Part shown: positions 11,201 to 21,673 of the stretch, in pieces
Layout: each line of letters starts with the position of its first letter
How positions within the stretch are numbered: position 1 is the stretch's first letter
The notes under the pieces: model-generated
The model's database searches: none
What the model saw: the letters and a program-made list of their open reading frames with translations, nothing else
Told to the model about the DNA's origin: nothing
Made by a program: the position numbers and the translations under genes
Assembly (NCBI GenBank): GCA_011799875.1
Contig: CM022298.1
Coordinates: 496,351,180-496,415,179, forward strand
Direction: 5' to 3'
DNA length: 64,000 nucleotides
Origin: Thinopyrum elongatum
Lineage: Eukaryota; Streptophyta; Magnoliopsida; Poales; Poaceae

Positions 11201-12236
11201 TGCTCTCGGTGGCCCCGTAACGTGCAGGAGTTCCCGGGGCGATGGCCCAAGACCCCTGGGGGCATAGGTTAGTCCGGCGTGCTGACCTCTCTTATAAGCC
11301 TAGGTCGGGTTGCGGCGTGTTGCTTAGCCGAGGCCGGGCATGACCCAGAAAAGTGTGTCTGGCCGGAGTTAAGCGAGCGTGGTGGGTAAGTTGGTGCACC
11401 CCTGCAGGGAAGAAACTTCTATCGATAGCCTGTCCTACGGTAACGGACACTCGGAGTTGTATCCCGATCGGTACAACTAGAACTTGGAGATGAGAACTGG
11501 ATAGTACGGCTCTGGGATTGCTTTCTCGCAGGGAGTCGAGGAAGAATCTCTGGCCGAGGATTGATGACACTACTATACTTTACATTATGTTATTCTGCTC
11601 TCTCCTAATGCTGCAAGACTGATGAAGATGCCGAAGATGCTAGTCTTCGATAGGACTAGGCTTTCCCCTCTATTCTGGCATTTCTGCAGCTCAGTCCATA
11701 TATTCAGCCCTTCTTTGAAAATGTTGCATATGTAGTGTAGATCCGTGCTTGCTGAGTACTTCGGATGAGTACTCACGTTTGCTTTACTTTCTTTTTCCCC
11801 CATATCCACTTGATGCCACCAGACGATGGAGCCCCTGAGCCAGATGCCCCCGTCGACAACCAGTACTACTACCCGCCTGGCGAGTACTACTACTACGAGG
11901 AGCCGACTGACGACCAGGAGTAGGATCGGAGGGTCCAGGGCAGGAGGCCTACGCCTTTCGATCATAGTATTTTATTTTACCCCGCCTCTGTGAAGGCTTA
12001 TCTCTCTCTCTCTCTCTTTGTAATATATCTATACTCAGATATCTAATGCTTCCGCTGACACTTGTATGCCATCGAGCTATGTATTCGAGCCCTCGAGGCC
12101 CTGGCTTGTAATATAAAGCTTGTATGACTTTATTTATGTTTTAGAGTTGTGTTGTGATATCTTCAAGTGAGTCCTTAGGCTTGATCGTGCGCATTTGCGT
12201 GTATGATTAGTGCACGATTAAGCCGGGGTCGTCACA
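8203..12236 (+). repeat. 3' LTR of LARD copy 1 (4034 bp)
   Basis: Near-identical to 1707-5743 over its full length, with the same internal blocks: alpha at 10150-10239, motif array at 10551-10751, hairpin at 11754-11774 and beta at 11823-11923. Differences are scattered single-base changes and small length changes. Ends at 12236, followed by the GGCCA duplication. Confidence 0.92.
10150..11923 (+). CDS. Candidate spliced LTR-borne ORF (3' LTR copy)
   Basis: Second copy of the alpha/beta pair. Alpha 10150-10239 (90 bases) is open and ends ACAG before GCAAAC, so one base of the usual GCAAGC donor has changed. Beta 11823-11923 is open to the TAG at 11921-11923, with one Asp-to-Asn change before the tyrosine runs. 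The intron would be 10240-11822. Same phase as the 5' LTR copy. No start codon or upstream exon assigned. Confidence 0.38.
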
Positions 12237-13344
12237 GGCCACATGTACAATTTCCATTTGACATGGAGGCTCCATTAGACAAGAAAAGAGGTGTTGGAAG
12301 GCCTAGAAAGAACAGGTACAAGAGCTTCCTCTAAGGTGGAGATGGTGGTCCTAAAAAGAAGAAAGAGCCAAAACAGCTAGGCAGCAAGAATAGATGCAAA
12401 AGATGCCACATTTTAGGCCACAGGCAGTCCACGTGTCCGTTGAATGGACCAAAGCCAAGGTACTTGTAAATGATCAATGTTTATTTCATCACTTGTTTTA
12501 CTATGTACTAACTTGTTTATGTGCAGGAAAAGAAAGAAGAGAGCACCAAGATATCCAGCTGATGATGATGCCTCGGCATCGGAACCTGAAGTTGCAGCCC
12601 AACAACCTGAAGTTGTCACTCCCAATAGGCACATGATCACTATACCATAAAGTCTTCAAGGCAGTCCCAATCCAGTGATAAGAAGGTAACACATCCACAT
12701 ACTATAGCAATGTCTATTTTAACTTGCACTTATTACATTTCTCAATACATGCAGCATGTTGGCTTCGGCGTTGACTGATGAGGCAACACATGCAGCACCA
12801 CAACTTGATGTGGCTGTCACTCCAACAAGGCACATGATCACTATGCCACAGAGTCTCCAAGGAAGTCCCAATCCAGTGACAAGAAGGATGTTGGCCATGG
12901 CATTGGCTGATGAGGTGTCGCAGAAACCTACCTCTACCATGGAGGACACCATGATAGCATACGACATGGCCTCAAGCTCAAAAGCTAGAAAGTTAACCCC
13001 GAAGAGAAGGAAGTACTAGTGTTGTGCTTGATCTTCTCTATACTTTTGGTTGTAATATGACAGACTTAGCATCCTTTACTTTGGATGTAACATGGCAGCA
13101 TGGCAGCAACTATTTCTTTATGCTTTTGGTTGTAACATGGCAGCTACTATGGCCTTGTGCTTTTGGTTGTAAAACATGGCAGCAAGAATAGATTATGGTA
13201 GATGGTGTATGATCATGTTAAATGCTTTATTTCGCTATATTGTCTTGATATTGTGTCATGGTGTATGAATATGTCCATCTGGAAATATATGTTTGATTTT
13301 TTCTGTTTTGTGCATACATATCTTCAAAAGTGAATTAACAGGCA

Positions 13345-13836
13345 AAATGCTGTCCAAATTGAGCCAAAATGCTGCCCAAAATTTGAACATTTTTTTTGAA
13401 CCACCCAGAAAAATTTCTAAGAATTACAGAAAATCATTCATATATGTGTGACTAATCTGGAAAAGTTTTATGCAATTTGGATCATTGGTTCAACGGCAAA
13501 ATGCATTTCAACTTTGAGCTTAACTAGTTTAATCATATTTTGGCCGAAATTTGAAGTTGTCAGAAAAGTTTCAAATAATTTCAGAAATTCAATAATATAT
13601 GTACGACTAATCTGGGAAAGTTTCATGCGATTTGGATCATCAGTTCAATGGCAAAATGCATTTCAACTTTGAACTTAACTAGTTTGACCACATTTTGACC
13701 GAAATTTAAAAGTTGTCAGAAAAAATTCAAAAAATTACAGTAAATCATTCATACCTGTGTGACTAATCTGAGAAAGTTTCATGCAATTTGGATCATTGGT
13801 TCAACGGCGTTATGCATTTCAACTTTGAGCTTATGG
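13345..13836 (+). repeat. Tandem repeat, 155-156 bp unit, downstream of the MULE gene
   Basis: Units begin GACTAATCTG at 13450, 13605 and 13761. The third is cut short near 13836, and a partial unit precedes the first. Each holds AAGTTTCATGC(A/G)ATTTGGATCAT and a CATTTCAACTTTGA stretch. Subterminal arrays like this are common near the ends of large plant DNA transposons, so it may be part of the MULE 3' end; this is inference. Confidence 0.75.
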
Positions 13837-14770
13837 AGATATATAATGGAGCTCATGGAGTTTGAACGAGGGAAGGAGGGGGCGCAGGGAGCAGTGGGGC
13901 AGCATGAGGCAGCAGGAGGAGCATGAGAGGGCGAAGGCCACAGAGCAGCAAAGGGGAGCAGCAGGTACAACGGTGGCGGGGAGCAGCAAGTACAGCGGCG
14001 GCGGGGGAGCAGCGCGTACAACATCGGCGGCTGTGATTTTGGACGGGATGTGCTCTGTTTGGGTCCAAGGGTAGAATGGTCCTCTATTTTGTCTATTTAG
14101 TTTGTCTATTATTTTCATAGATTGTTTTTGTGTTGAAAAATGGCAAAAGATCAAAGTACAAAGTAATAAGTGTCATCAGATTAATTACAATCTAACTAGT
14201 GTCAAATTGTCAAAAGTCCAAACTAAAGCAAAGTAAAGGGCGGCAAATAATCAAATCGCCCTCGTTGGGTCGGCTCGGCGGGGGACGGCGGCGGCGTGAA
14301 GAAATGCAAGTGCGTAGTCCAGTTTGCTGTACCAGCTGGGACCGGCTTACCAGTCACACTGATTAGTGGGTCCCACATGCTAGCATGTTCTCTCTCCTTT
14401 CCCGTTCGGCTCTTCCCCTCAATCAATCACAAATTCACAATCCCCCAGCATCCTGGACACTGGCGCTGCAGTTTTCAGGGCTGGCAGGGTGCGGGCAGAA
14501 GCTACGTCTGAGGGCCACGAGACAAGGAGTGCGGACGCGGACCGTGGCAGCGGCGGCGGCGGCTGAGCTGCGTCTGAGGCACCGCCGCCGTTGGCTGCGG
14601 CAGGCGCGATGAAGGGGCTCCGTGGAACCCACTCAGGGCTAGCCTCGGTCCACCGGCGCCCGCCCGTCGGCCACCCACCCTGCCTCGGAGGCTCCGTTAT
14701 TCTTCCCATCCATCCTAGATTGAGGCGGAGATGCCGCGGAGAGAATTTTGCCCCAGGAGAAAGCAGGAGG
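13837..14770 (+). other. Intergenic; GC-rich leader-like stretch at about 14270-14770
   Basis: 13837-14260 holds purine-rich and AT-rich sequence with no gene seen. From about 14340 there is a promoter-like transition: pyrimidine-rich TCTCTCCTTTCCCG, CAATCAATCACA, then GC-rich sequence with short GCG repeats, ending near 14768 in GGAGGTAGTATC, which could be a splice donor. It may be a noncoding 5' exon of NPF copy A with a ~1.5-kb leader intron. It is not duplicated upstream of copy B. Only transcript evidence could settle this. Confidence 0.3.
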
Positions 14771-14954
14771 TAGTATCTTTACAGTTTATACGCTTTACTT
14801 CATGTAGCCCACAGCGATTTGTCAAACTTGACATGCATTGCTTCATTGCTTGACAGATTCTTGTTGCGGCATGTACAACATGACCATGTGGATAATGGTT
14901 ATGAACACAAGAACTGTATTTCTTTCTTCTTAGCTTTCAACTTTCACATATGAC

Positions 14955-15127
14955 TTTACTGTTGCCGCCGATATGTCCTTTTTTTTATACTTTTTCTTTT
15001 GTCGGACTGTTCGTGTTTGACTGCGTGCATCCTAGCTATGCAGAGGCCTGGTGTTGCTCATCGTGTTTTGTATCCGCTTGATGCTACATCTTGAGTTAAT
15101 AAAAACACCCTTTATCAGAAAAAAAAA
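14955..15127 (+). mobile_element. Short retroposon-like fragment with poly(A) tail
   Basis: About 170 bases ending in ATAAAAACACCCTTTATCAG followed by nine As at 15119-15127. The tail resembles 3' ends of plant non-LTR elements (GCAGAGGCCTGG.. then a short AT-rich end and poly(A)). The flanks TTTCACATATGAC and TCTCACATGTCAC are only imperfectly alike, so a target duplication is uncertain. No coding sequence. Confidence 0.35.
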
Positions 15128-15574
15128 CTCTCACATGTCACAAGCAAACGCATTCTTGTAGTGGGCACGAAACGGAACACCGTGGTCTACAAGTATTGAT
15201 TCACTGGAATCAGGACATCAGCAGTACTACACCATAACCTCACAAGTGAGCTGGATACTTGGATATGAATGAAAATGATGCGGGGATGATGAATATACCA
15301 CAAAGCTCATTTCCCCCTTGCTTGTGTGCTGGAAAGAGATACGTTGTTGTCCGTTAGCGGCTTGAAAGAGGATTAACTCAGTACCTAACCGGCAAGTGAT
15401 ATTGATTGCAGTTCTTTGACTTCTCTACTCTGATATGGCCAACTGATATGGCCAATGGTAATATTTGAATTTAAACTTCATTTTCTTATTAGTTTAATGT
15501 GCCTTGCTTTCTGATTTCTACTAAACCACTAAACATATTAATTACGTTAGCCCATGAATAATAACTAGAAAATA

Positions 15575-15698
15575 CTCACTCCGTTTGGAAGTGTACGGCG
15601 TAGTTTCACTGTCCAAGTTCAAGCTCTGACCAGCAATCAGTACAGCAGTGTGAACACAAAGTTGATACCTTATGCCCTACATTTGCAAACAGGGGGAG
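15575..15698. mobile_element. Stowaway-like MITE (124 bp)
   Basis: Starts CACTCCGTTTGG, ends CAAACAGGGGGAG, and is flanked by TA at 15573-15574 and 15699-15700, as in Stowaway/Tc1-mariner MITEs. The interior is degenerate. A related decayed copy lies upstream of NPF copy B near 23880-23960, so it probably predates the gene duplication. Confidence 0.6.
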
Positions 15699-16287
15699 TA
15701 TGGTTTTTGTCTTGACTCAATGCATTGAGCACCGATTGATAATTTATGTTATTTTACTTCTCAGTTTTTATATACATTGTTGTCAGGTCGCTTTCATACG
15801 CGAGCCTTCCAGTTCATAAGCTAAGATGCACTACTTTAAAGGAAGTTGGCCTACCAAAGGACTTACTCTCAAAACAATTAATGAATAAGGAGCTAACTTA
15901 CAAAATGTTGCTCTCAGGATGATGGCACACTGATATCAGTATCTGCTAGTTGTTGCCACTTATTGACTTCAAAAGTCTCATTGTACATGCACCTAATCTT
16001 TTTTCTACTTCATCATTGCTCAATGTCTTTTGTAATGCCCAAATTTTGAGTTAGTAGGAATTATAAACAATGGTAGTCAAATAGTCTTGATAGTTGGTAA
16101 AATTGGAAGTCAAATTAGTGTTGATAGTCGGTAACAATGGCATTAAATATTTATGAATCTTTGATTAATTCTGTTGATGCTGTCACTCCTTTGAATATGG
16201 ATATCACCTGCTTATTTATACCCCTCTTATGGTCAGGGATGCTACGGGCAGGCAGACAGGAAGTGATTAGGAGGAATACGAAGCACC

Positions 16288-19200
16288 ATGGCACTTGTAG
16301 GCTTCGTGGATTGGAGGGGAAACGCCATCAGGAAAGAGGTGCATGGTGGAGTCAGAGCAGCATGGTTCTTGTACGGTAATTTACTATACACCGAATCCAG
16401 TATGCAGACATTTATATATGTGTGGGCATACAATATCTCATTGTTTTTATTTTCAAGCTTCTGTTCTGAGTTCAAAACATTGAACCATTTTTTTGTAATC
16501 TCCCTTGCAGTTCTGACTGTGGTAACCAACGTGGTTATTATCCCAAACCTGCTGAATCTGGTTACTTATCTTCATGGAACAATGCATATGGGGGTTTCGG
16601 CCTCTGCAACTACAACCACTAATTTTTTTGGTGCCACATCCGGTTTTGCAATGATAGCAGCTTTCCTCTCCGACTCCTACATTACTCGCTCTAGAACTAT
16701 GCTCCTCTTTGGTCCATTTATGTTTCTGGTAATATGCATCTTCCTCTGTTCAGTCATCTGCATGATTTCTGATTTTCCTTATGATGCAATTATTATTTTG
16801 TTACTTACATGTTCTCTTTCTTTTTGTAACAAGAATTGTGCCCATGATAGAGATTAGAGAGTGTTAATAATACCTGTTGGGCTTTATCAAATAGTTTTTA
16901 AACACAAGCAGCTATGTTAGCTAAAGAAGTGAATATAAAATCCTACCATCTTACTACCCTTGGATTGGTCCTAAAAATGATTAAAAAATTGCTGCAAATT
17001 TATCATAATTTTGATATACTTTTATTGTAATTATCCTAATTGTGATGTGATCCCACAAACATGAGTAAACCTGTTATCTGCTTTGATGAAGACTTTTCAG
17101 AAGCTGAAATGTATGGATGTACAAAATTGGAAGGGGTGAGGTGAGAATGGACTGTAAATAACTAAATATACTACTAAAATAGCGATGCTTCTCTAACATA
17201 AGGAGAAAATACTAAAACCTAGAACTGCCTTATATAATAATAGAAAAAAAATCAACCAACAGGAACTAGCACCTGTGGTGTTTATATTTAGAACAACAAC
17301 CATGAGGCACCGCTGGGAGACCAAGCCTCGAACATGGGTGGGCTGACCAAGCACACAAGCCGATAGCTAACTGGGTGATACTCAGTTCTTGAGAACTGCC
17401 TTATAACTTAACATGCTTTAGTACAGCTCAATTCCTGACAAATAATACTTACTCTGGCATATCCTGGACCATTAGATCCACTTAATGTGAATATGCCGAT
17501 ATTTACGGATGCCTTTTGGTGTAAAAGGCTACTACACCATCTTCATTTTGGTCCTATCCTATAAATCCTTACATTAACACCCTTCATGATGTTAACTTGT
17601 AAAAAAATATAATTATGCCGCAAAATATTTTTCTCAGCCTCTAAAATTCCTTTATAAGGATGTCCACGAGTCAAATGTCACTGGCTGACAGCTGTTTTAT
17701 GCACCTTCTATAGGAAATATATATATAATGCTATTGTTTTATAATCAAACATGCATTTGTGCAGGGTTACGGATTGCTCGCACTGCAAGCCTACCTTCCT
17801 TCACTCCGTCCACCAGCTTGCAACATTGAAGCAGAGCTAAACAGCTGCGAAGTGGTCCATGGATGGAATGCTACCTTATTGTACACAGCCTTGTATATGA
17901 CTGCATTTGGTGATGGTTTTATCCGTGTTTGCTTGCCATCCCTCGGAGCAGACCAATTTGACCATGAAGATCCCTCTGAGTCCCGCCAACAGTCCAGCTT
18001 CTTTAATTGGTATACCTTTGGAATCTCCTTTGGAGGTTTTGTAGGGCTGATTCTCATAGTGTGGCTCGAGAACTACAAAGGGTGGGATATCGGACTTGGG
18101 GTGTGTGCCATCCTAATTCTGCTAGGATTGCTCATAGTTGCTGCCGGTTTCCCCTTCTACCGCAACCAAGTACCACAAGGAAGTCCACTAACTCGAATAC
18201 TGCAGGTTGTGCTACGTATTCCTGGCTTACAACATAATATGCCATCCCAATTCTCAGGAAATGTGTTAGAAACATTACTTAACTACAATTTTGCCTCTCC
18301 CAGGTTCTTGTGGTTGCATTCAGGAACAGGAAACTTGAACTTCCTGAAAAACTTGAGGAAGCGAAGGAAAGCTGCACTGGGACAAGGGCATGTTCTGTTG
18401 ATGCACTCGCTCAAACAAATAGTCTGAAGTAAGATTCAGTGAAATAATACCTTTTTCTGACTTTTGTGTGTACTACTTATCAAGTTGGCATAGAGAGTAG
18501 TGTACGAGATTATAGACTGTTCATGCATCTTGGCAGATTCCTCGACAAAGCTTGCATCAATCATGGCCAAAGTGGAGCCTGGTCAGTTTGCAGTCTGAGA
18601 AAGGTGGAGGAGACAAAGATTATCCTCCGTGTGCTTCCTCTCTTCGTCAGCTCCATGATCGGATATATATCGAACGTTATCCTCTTCACATTCACTGTGC
18701 AGCAAGGCACCATGACGAACACAAGGCTGGGCAAGATCCATGTTTCCCCCGCGACACTCTTTATCATCCCCATCATATTCCAGATGCTAATGCTTGCTGT
18801 CTATGACCAGTTCCTTGTGCCATTCTTGCGTAGACACACAGGCTATGCCGGTGGTGTCACTCATTTGCAACGCATTGGTATAGGCTTCGTCACCATGCTA
18901 CTTGCGTCAATCATTGCAGCAATTATTGAGAAGAAGAGAAAGGAAGCTGTGGTGCAGATGTCCCTTTTCTGGCTTGCACCTCAATTCTTCCTTCTTGGTG
19001 TGGCAGATGTGACATCATTCACCGGGCTCCTTGAGTTCTTCAACAGCGAGGCACCACGTGGCATGAAGTCTATTGCCACAGCGTTGTTCTGGTGTGCTCT
19101 GGGGCTCGCATCACTGATGGCCACAACGCTGGTGGAAATTGTGAACAAGGCCACAAGGCATGGGCACCAGGGAGGCTGGCTCGAGGGTACAAGCTTGAAC

Positions 19201-19344
19201 AACAGCCATCTTGACCTGTTCTACTGGGTTGTGGCTGTTGTGGGATTGCTTGGCTTCTGCAACTACCTGTACTGGGCCAAGAAATATGTGTACCAGCACA
19301 ATCCACGCATCGTTGAGACATCTGTTGATCAGGATTCACCTTGA
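16288..19344 (+). CDS. NRT1/PTR family (NPF) transporter, copy A
   Basis: Five coding exons: 16288-16375, 16511-16728, 17765-18205, 18304-18428, 18537-19344, all with GT..AG introns and continuous phase, giving 559 residues, usual for the family. ATG at 16288 sits in CACCATGG and opens MALVGFVDWRG, the typical NPF start. NPF proteins are twelve-helix major facilitator transporters that move nitrate, peptides, hormones or other metabolites with protons. Recognisable segments: HGGVRAAWF before helix 1, LSDSYITRSRTML, LPSLGADQFD, FNWYTFGISFGG, RFLDKACI-like start of the second half (FLDKACI), and SLFWLAPQFFLLGVADVTSFTGLLEFFNSEAP. At the usual ExxE(K/R) position in helix 1 it has TVVTN (residues 32-36), so proton coupling may differ. 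Tandem paralogue of 24421-27337. The subfamily cannot be fixed by eye. Confidence 0.93.
17232..17380 (-). mobile_element. Candidate tRNA-derived SINE in intron 2 of NPF copy A
   Basis: Read on the minus strand, TAGCTATCGG (17369-17360) resembles a pol III A box and GTTCGAGGC (17333-17325) fits the B-box core, about 35 bases apart, as in tRNA genes and SINEs. The minus strand continues into a T-rich end near 17232. I see no counterpart in the matching intron of copy B. The Au SINE of Triticeae ends in Ts, but the family is not established here. Confidence 0.4.
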
Positions 19345-19978
19345 AATATTGCATACCCGTTGTTTTTACTTAAGTGAAAATGTAACATGTCTGATTCACC
19401 ATGACATGGATCAGTTAAGTTTGCAAAGCAATGTAGAAGCCTGTAACCGGTGTTCTGCTCTGATGTGCTGTGCTGATTGGTTGGGTTCATCCTTGATACT
19501 CCATTTGTGAAATTGTCAAAAGAAATGGCTTTCTCCATAACACTACCTAACGTGGATTGTTCATGTCAGAATAATATCCAAGGGCAAATATCTTACTTCT
19601 CCGAACAGTGAGTTATGGTCTTTGGTTATATTTCAGCATTGGTTACTACTCCTGTAGAAGGTGCGTGTATCATTCACCTTCAGTATGTATTAGTCGTATA
19701 CATTATACGGTAGCTTTGCTTTACTCCCATAAATTCATTTACTTAGCTGAGTCTAATGATTAAACTGGGATCATCAGTTTCCTTTGGAAAACTGAATCAT
19801 CACTTCAGGCTTTGGAGTTGAGGCAGGGGCACGAAGCATATGTGCCACCTAGGGGCGCTGTTGCTCCTCCCCACAGCCTTGGGACGCCTCCCAGGTGACG
19901 GCACCACTAGTCCACTGCTCACCGAGTCACCGAGCACGGCTTCGACTGGCACCCGACACTGCAGTAACCGCACTGGCT
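19345..19978 (+). other. 3' flank of NPF copy A
   Basis: The first ~200 bases resemble the 3' flank of copy B (for example the CCTTGAAATATTG stretch just after the stop) and are probably 3' UTR. A GC-rich unassigned stretch follows to the TSD TGGCT at 19974-19978. No gene seen. Confidence 0.5.
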
Positions 19979-21264
19979 TGTAACAACCCATGTCATTAGC
20001 CACAGTAATCACTTTTGATAATGACAAGTCAGCATGATTAACAGTGCATAATCATCATTAGCATCATATTGCATTTCAACTCCTAAGTCAGAATTCAAAT
20101 TTGGATGAAAGTGGAAAATAAAAGTTATCCAACATAGAAACTAAAATGTTTAATAAATAACAAATATTCCCGAGGCTATTCTAAAATTGTAACCAACAAT
20201 TAATAAATTAATTAGGTGGCACTAACATTACCAAAACAGTAGGGTTTAATACATTTTATTTATTATAAAATTTGTGTGAACTCCAATTGTCTCCAAACCA
20301 GTTTTTGGTAGTAGTAGATAATGCCTAGTAATTAATGAAACAAATGCCATGTTTTACAAAAATCAATTTGAGGCCTAACTAATTACAAAACAGGAGATAG
20401 GAATAAATAAAAAGAAAAAGACAAAACAGAAATAAAATGAAAAAATAAAAAGGAAACCCCCCTGGCCCCAGCTGGGCCACGGCCCAGCCAGCGGCCACCA
20501 GGCCGGCCCACCCCTGGCCTATAACCCCTGTCGGCCGAAACCCTAACCGCTACCCCCCCCCACTCCCCTGGATCCCCCACTCCTCTCTCCCCTCGATCCA
20601 GATCGCGGCGACCGCGCCCTCGACGCCCGCCGCGCGCTGCCTCGCCGCTCGACGCCGCCGCCTCGTCCACCACCTCGCCGGACTGCCCTGCCCCGCCTCT
20701 CCACCGCCGGCCGACCTCGAGCCTCGCCGCCCCAGATCCCCTGCAACGGGGGTGAGCAATGACCCCCTCCTTCTCCTCTTCCCCTCCGTCGCCGCGCGCG
20801 ACCGCGCCCGCACCTCACGCCCCGACCTCGCCCGCCGCTCCCTCTGGCCGCTCCGCTGCCGTCCCGCGCCGTGGCCCCGCGCTCGCCACGGCCCCGTCCC
20901 GCCGCGCCTCGCCGGCGCCCGCGCCCAGCGCCGAGCTCGCCCCCTGGCCGCGCCTGCGGGCCGCGCGCCCGCTGTGGCTGCGTGGGCCACTGACGGCCGG
21001 CCCCCACCCCCCTGTGCCACTGACCGAACGGGCCCACGGCCCAGAAACGAAATAAAAAATAATAAAAAATAATATAGAAATGGAAATAAAATGAATTAGT
21101 AAAATAAATAAATAAATAAATAATTAGTAAATTAATTAAGTTAATTAACTCTGATTAGGTTAATCTAATTAGTTAATTAGTTTAATTAAATAGTAATTAA
21201 TTAGTTAATCACTAATTATCTGGTCAGAGTATGACAGGTGGGACCCACATGTCAGGATGACTGC

Positions 21265-21283
21265 TGACGTCATGCTGACGTCA
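21265..21283 (+). promoter_or_regulatory. Paired TGACGTCA elements (as-1/CRE-like)
   Basis: Two perfect TGACGTCA palindromes at 21265-21272 and 21276-21283, 11 bases apart centre to centre. Two TGACG cores with a 6-base spacer resemble the plant as-1 element bound by TGA bZIP factors. This is the same LTR region where copy 1 has its W-box cluster. Confidence 0.45.
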
Positions 21284-21673
21284 GCATACACTGTTTCGGA
21301 TAATGTTTAATTTAAATAAATAATTAAATTCCAGAAATTAATTAAAACTTTAGAAAATCATATTAAATAATCCGTAACTCCGATGAAAATACTTTATACA
21401 TGAAACTTGCTCAGAGTTCCGATACGAACCCGAATACGCCCTCTGTATTCCTATCAGATGCCTCTAACTATATGAACATTGAACTTTTAGACCGATTTCG
21501 ATAAATGAATATTGCCCAACTTTAATTAAATAAATCTGAATAAATTCCTAAATTAACTAAATCATTTAGTTAGGCAGTAGAACACCCCGGCATATCATTT
21601 AGGCATATCATACATATTGTTTGCATTATTGCCGTGAATTTATTGTTTCTCTCCCCCCCTTCTCTCTCGATAG

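Larger units (their letters stand above)
1707..12236 (+). mobile_element. LARD-type LTR retrotransposon (copy 1), noncoding interior, complete
   Basis: Two long direct repeats, 1707-5743 and 8203-12236, start TGTAACACCCCGAG and end in TCACA. They flank a 2.46-kb interior with no gag or pol coding. Target site duplication GGCCA is present at 1702-1706 and 12237-12241, inside the MULE exon. A primer binding site matching initiator tRNA-Met and a polypurine tract mark the expected ends of the interior. Long LTRs with a noncoding interior define large retrotransposon derivatives (LARDs), which need proteins from another element. Over about 300 aligned bases (3301-3600 versus the second LTR) I counted three differences, so the insertion is fairly young. 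Sukkula-like elements are the best known Triticeae LARDs, but I cannot confirm the family. Confidence 0.92.
1..13019 (+). pseudogene. MuDR-type (Mutator-like) transposase gene, split by a LARD insertion
   Basis: The start lies before the window. Frame 1 at 1-165 encodes the N-terminal MuDR plant-type domain (WGYKTDKKRYLGKCRAKGCP). An intron occupies 166-359 (GT..AG). Exon 360-1706 carries the MULE transposase core: first catalytic Asp in YLSIDSTAL, second Asp in ICTDACKG, a candidate Glu in NNLAESFNGW, then a SWIM zinc finger (CTCLEW..GKPCEHALAF). After codons TGG CCA the exon is interrupted at 1707. The same frame resumes at 12242, with an AT-hook-like GRPRKNR, a stop TAA at 12332-12334, a CCHC zinc knuckle (CKRCHILGHRQSTC), then exons 12528-12685 and 12755-13019 ending in a basic KRRKY tail. 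Exon 12528-12685 has a second in-frame TAA. The product would have cut and moved a Mutator-like DNA transposon. The insertion plus two stops make it a pseudogene. No terminal inverted repeats can be checked because the 5' end is outside the window. Confidence 0.9.

Noticed and set aside
20543..21037. Long antisense frames of 156-164 codons in the solo LTR
   Set aside because: Low-complexity Arg/Gly/Ala coding caused by very high GC content. No family resemblance.
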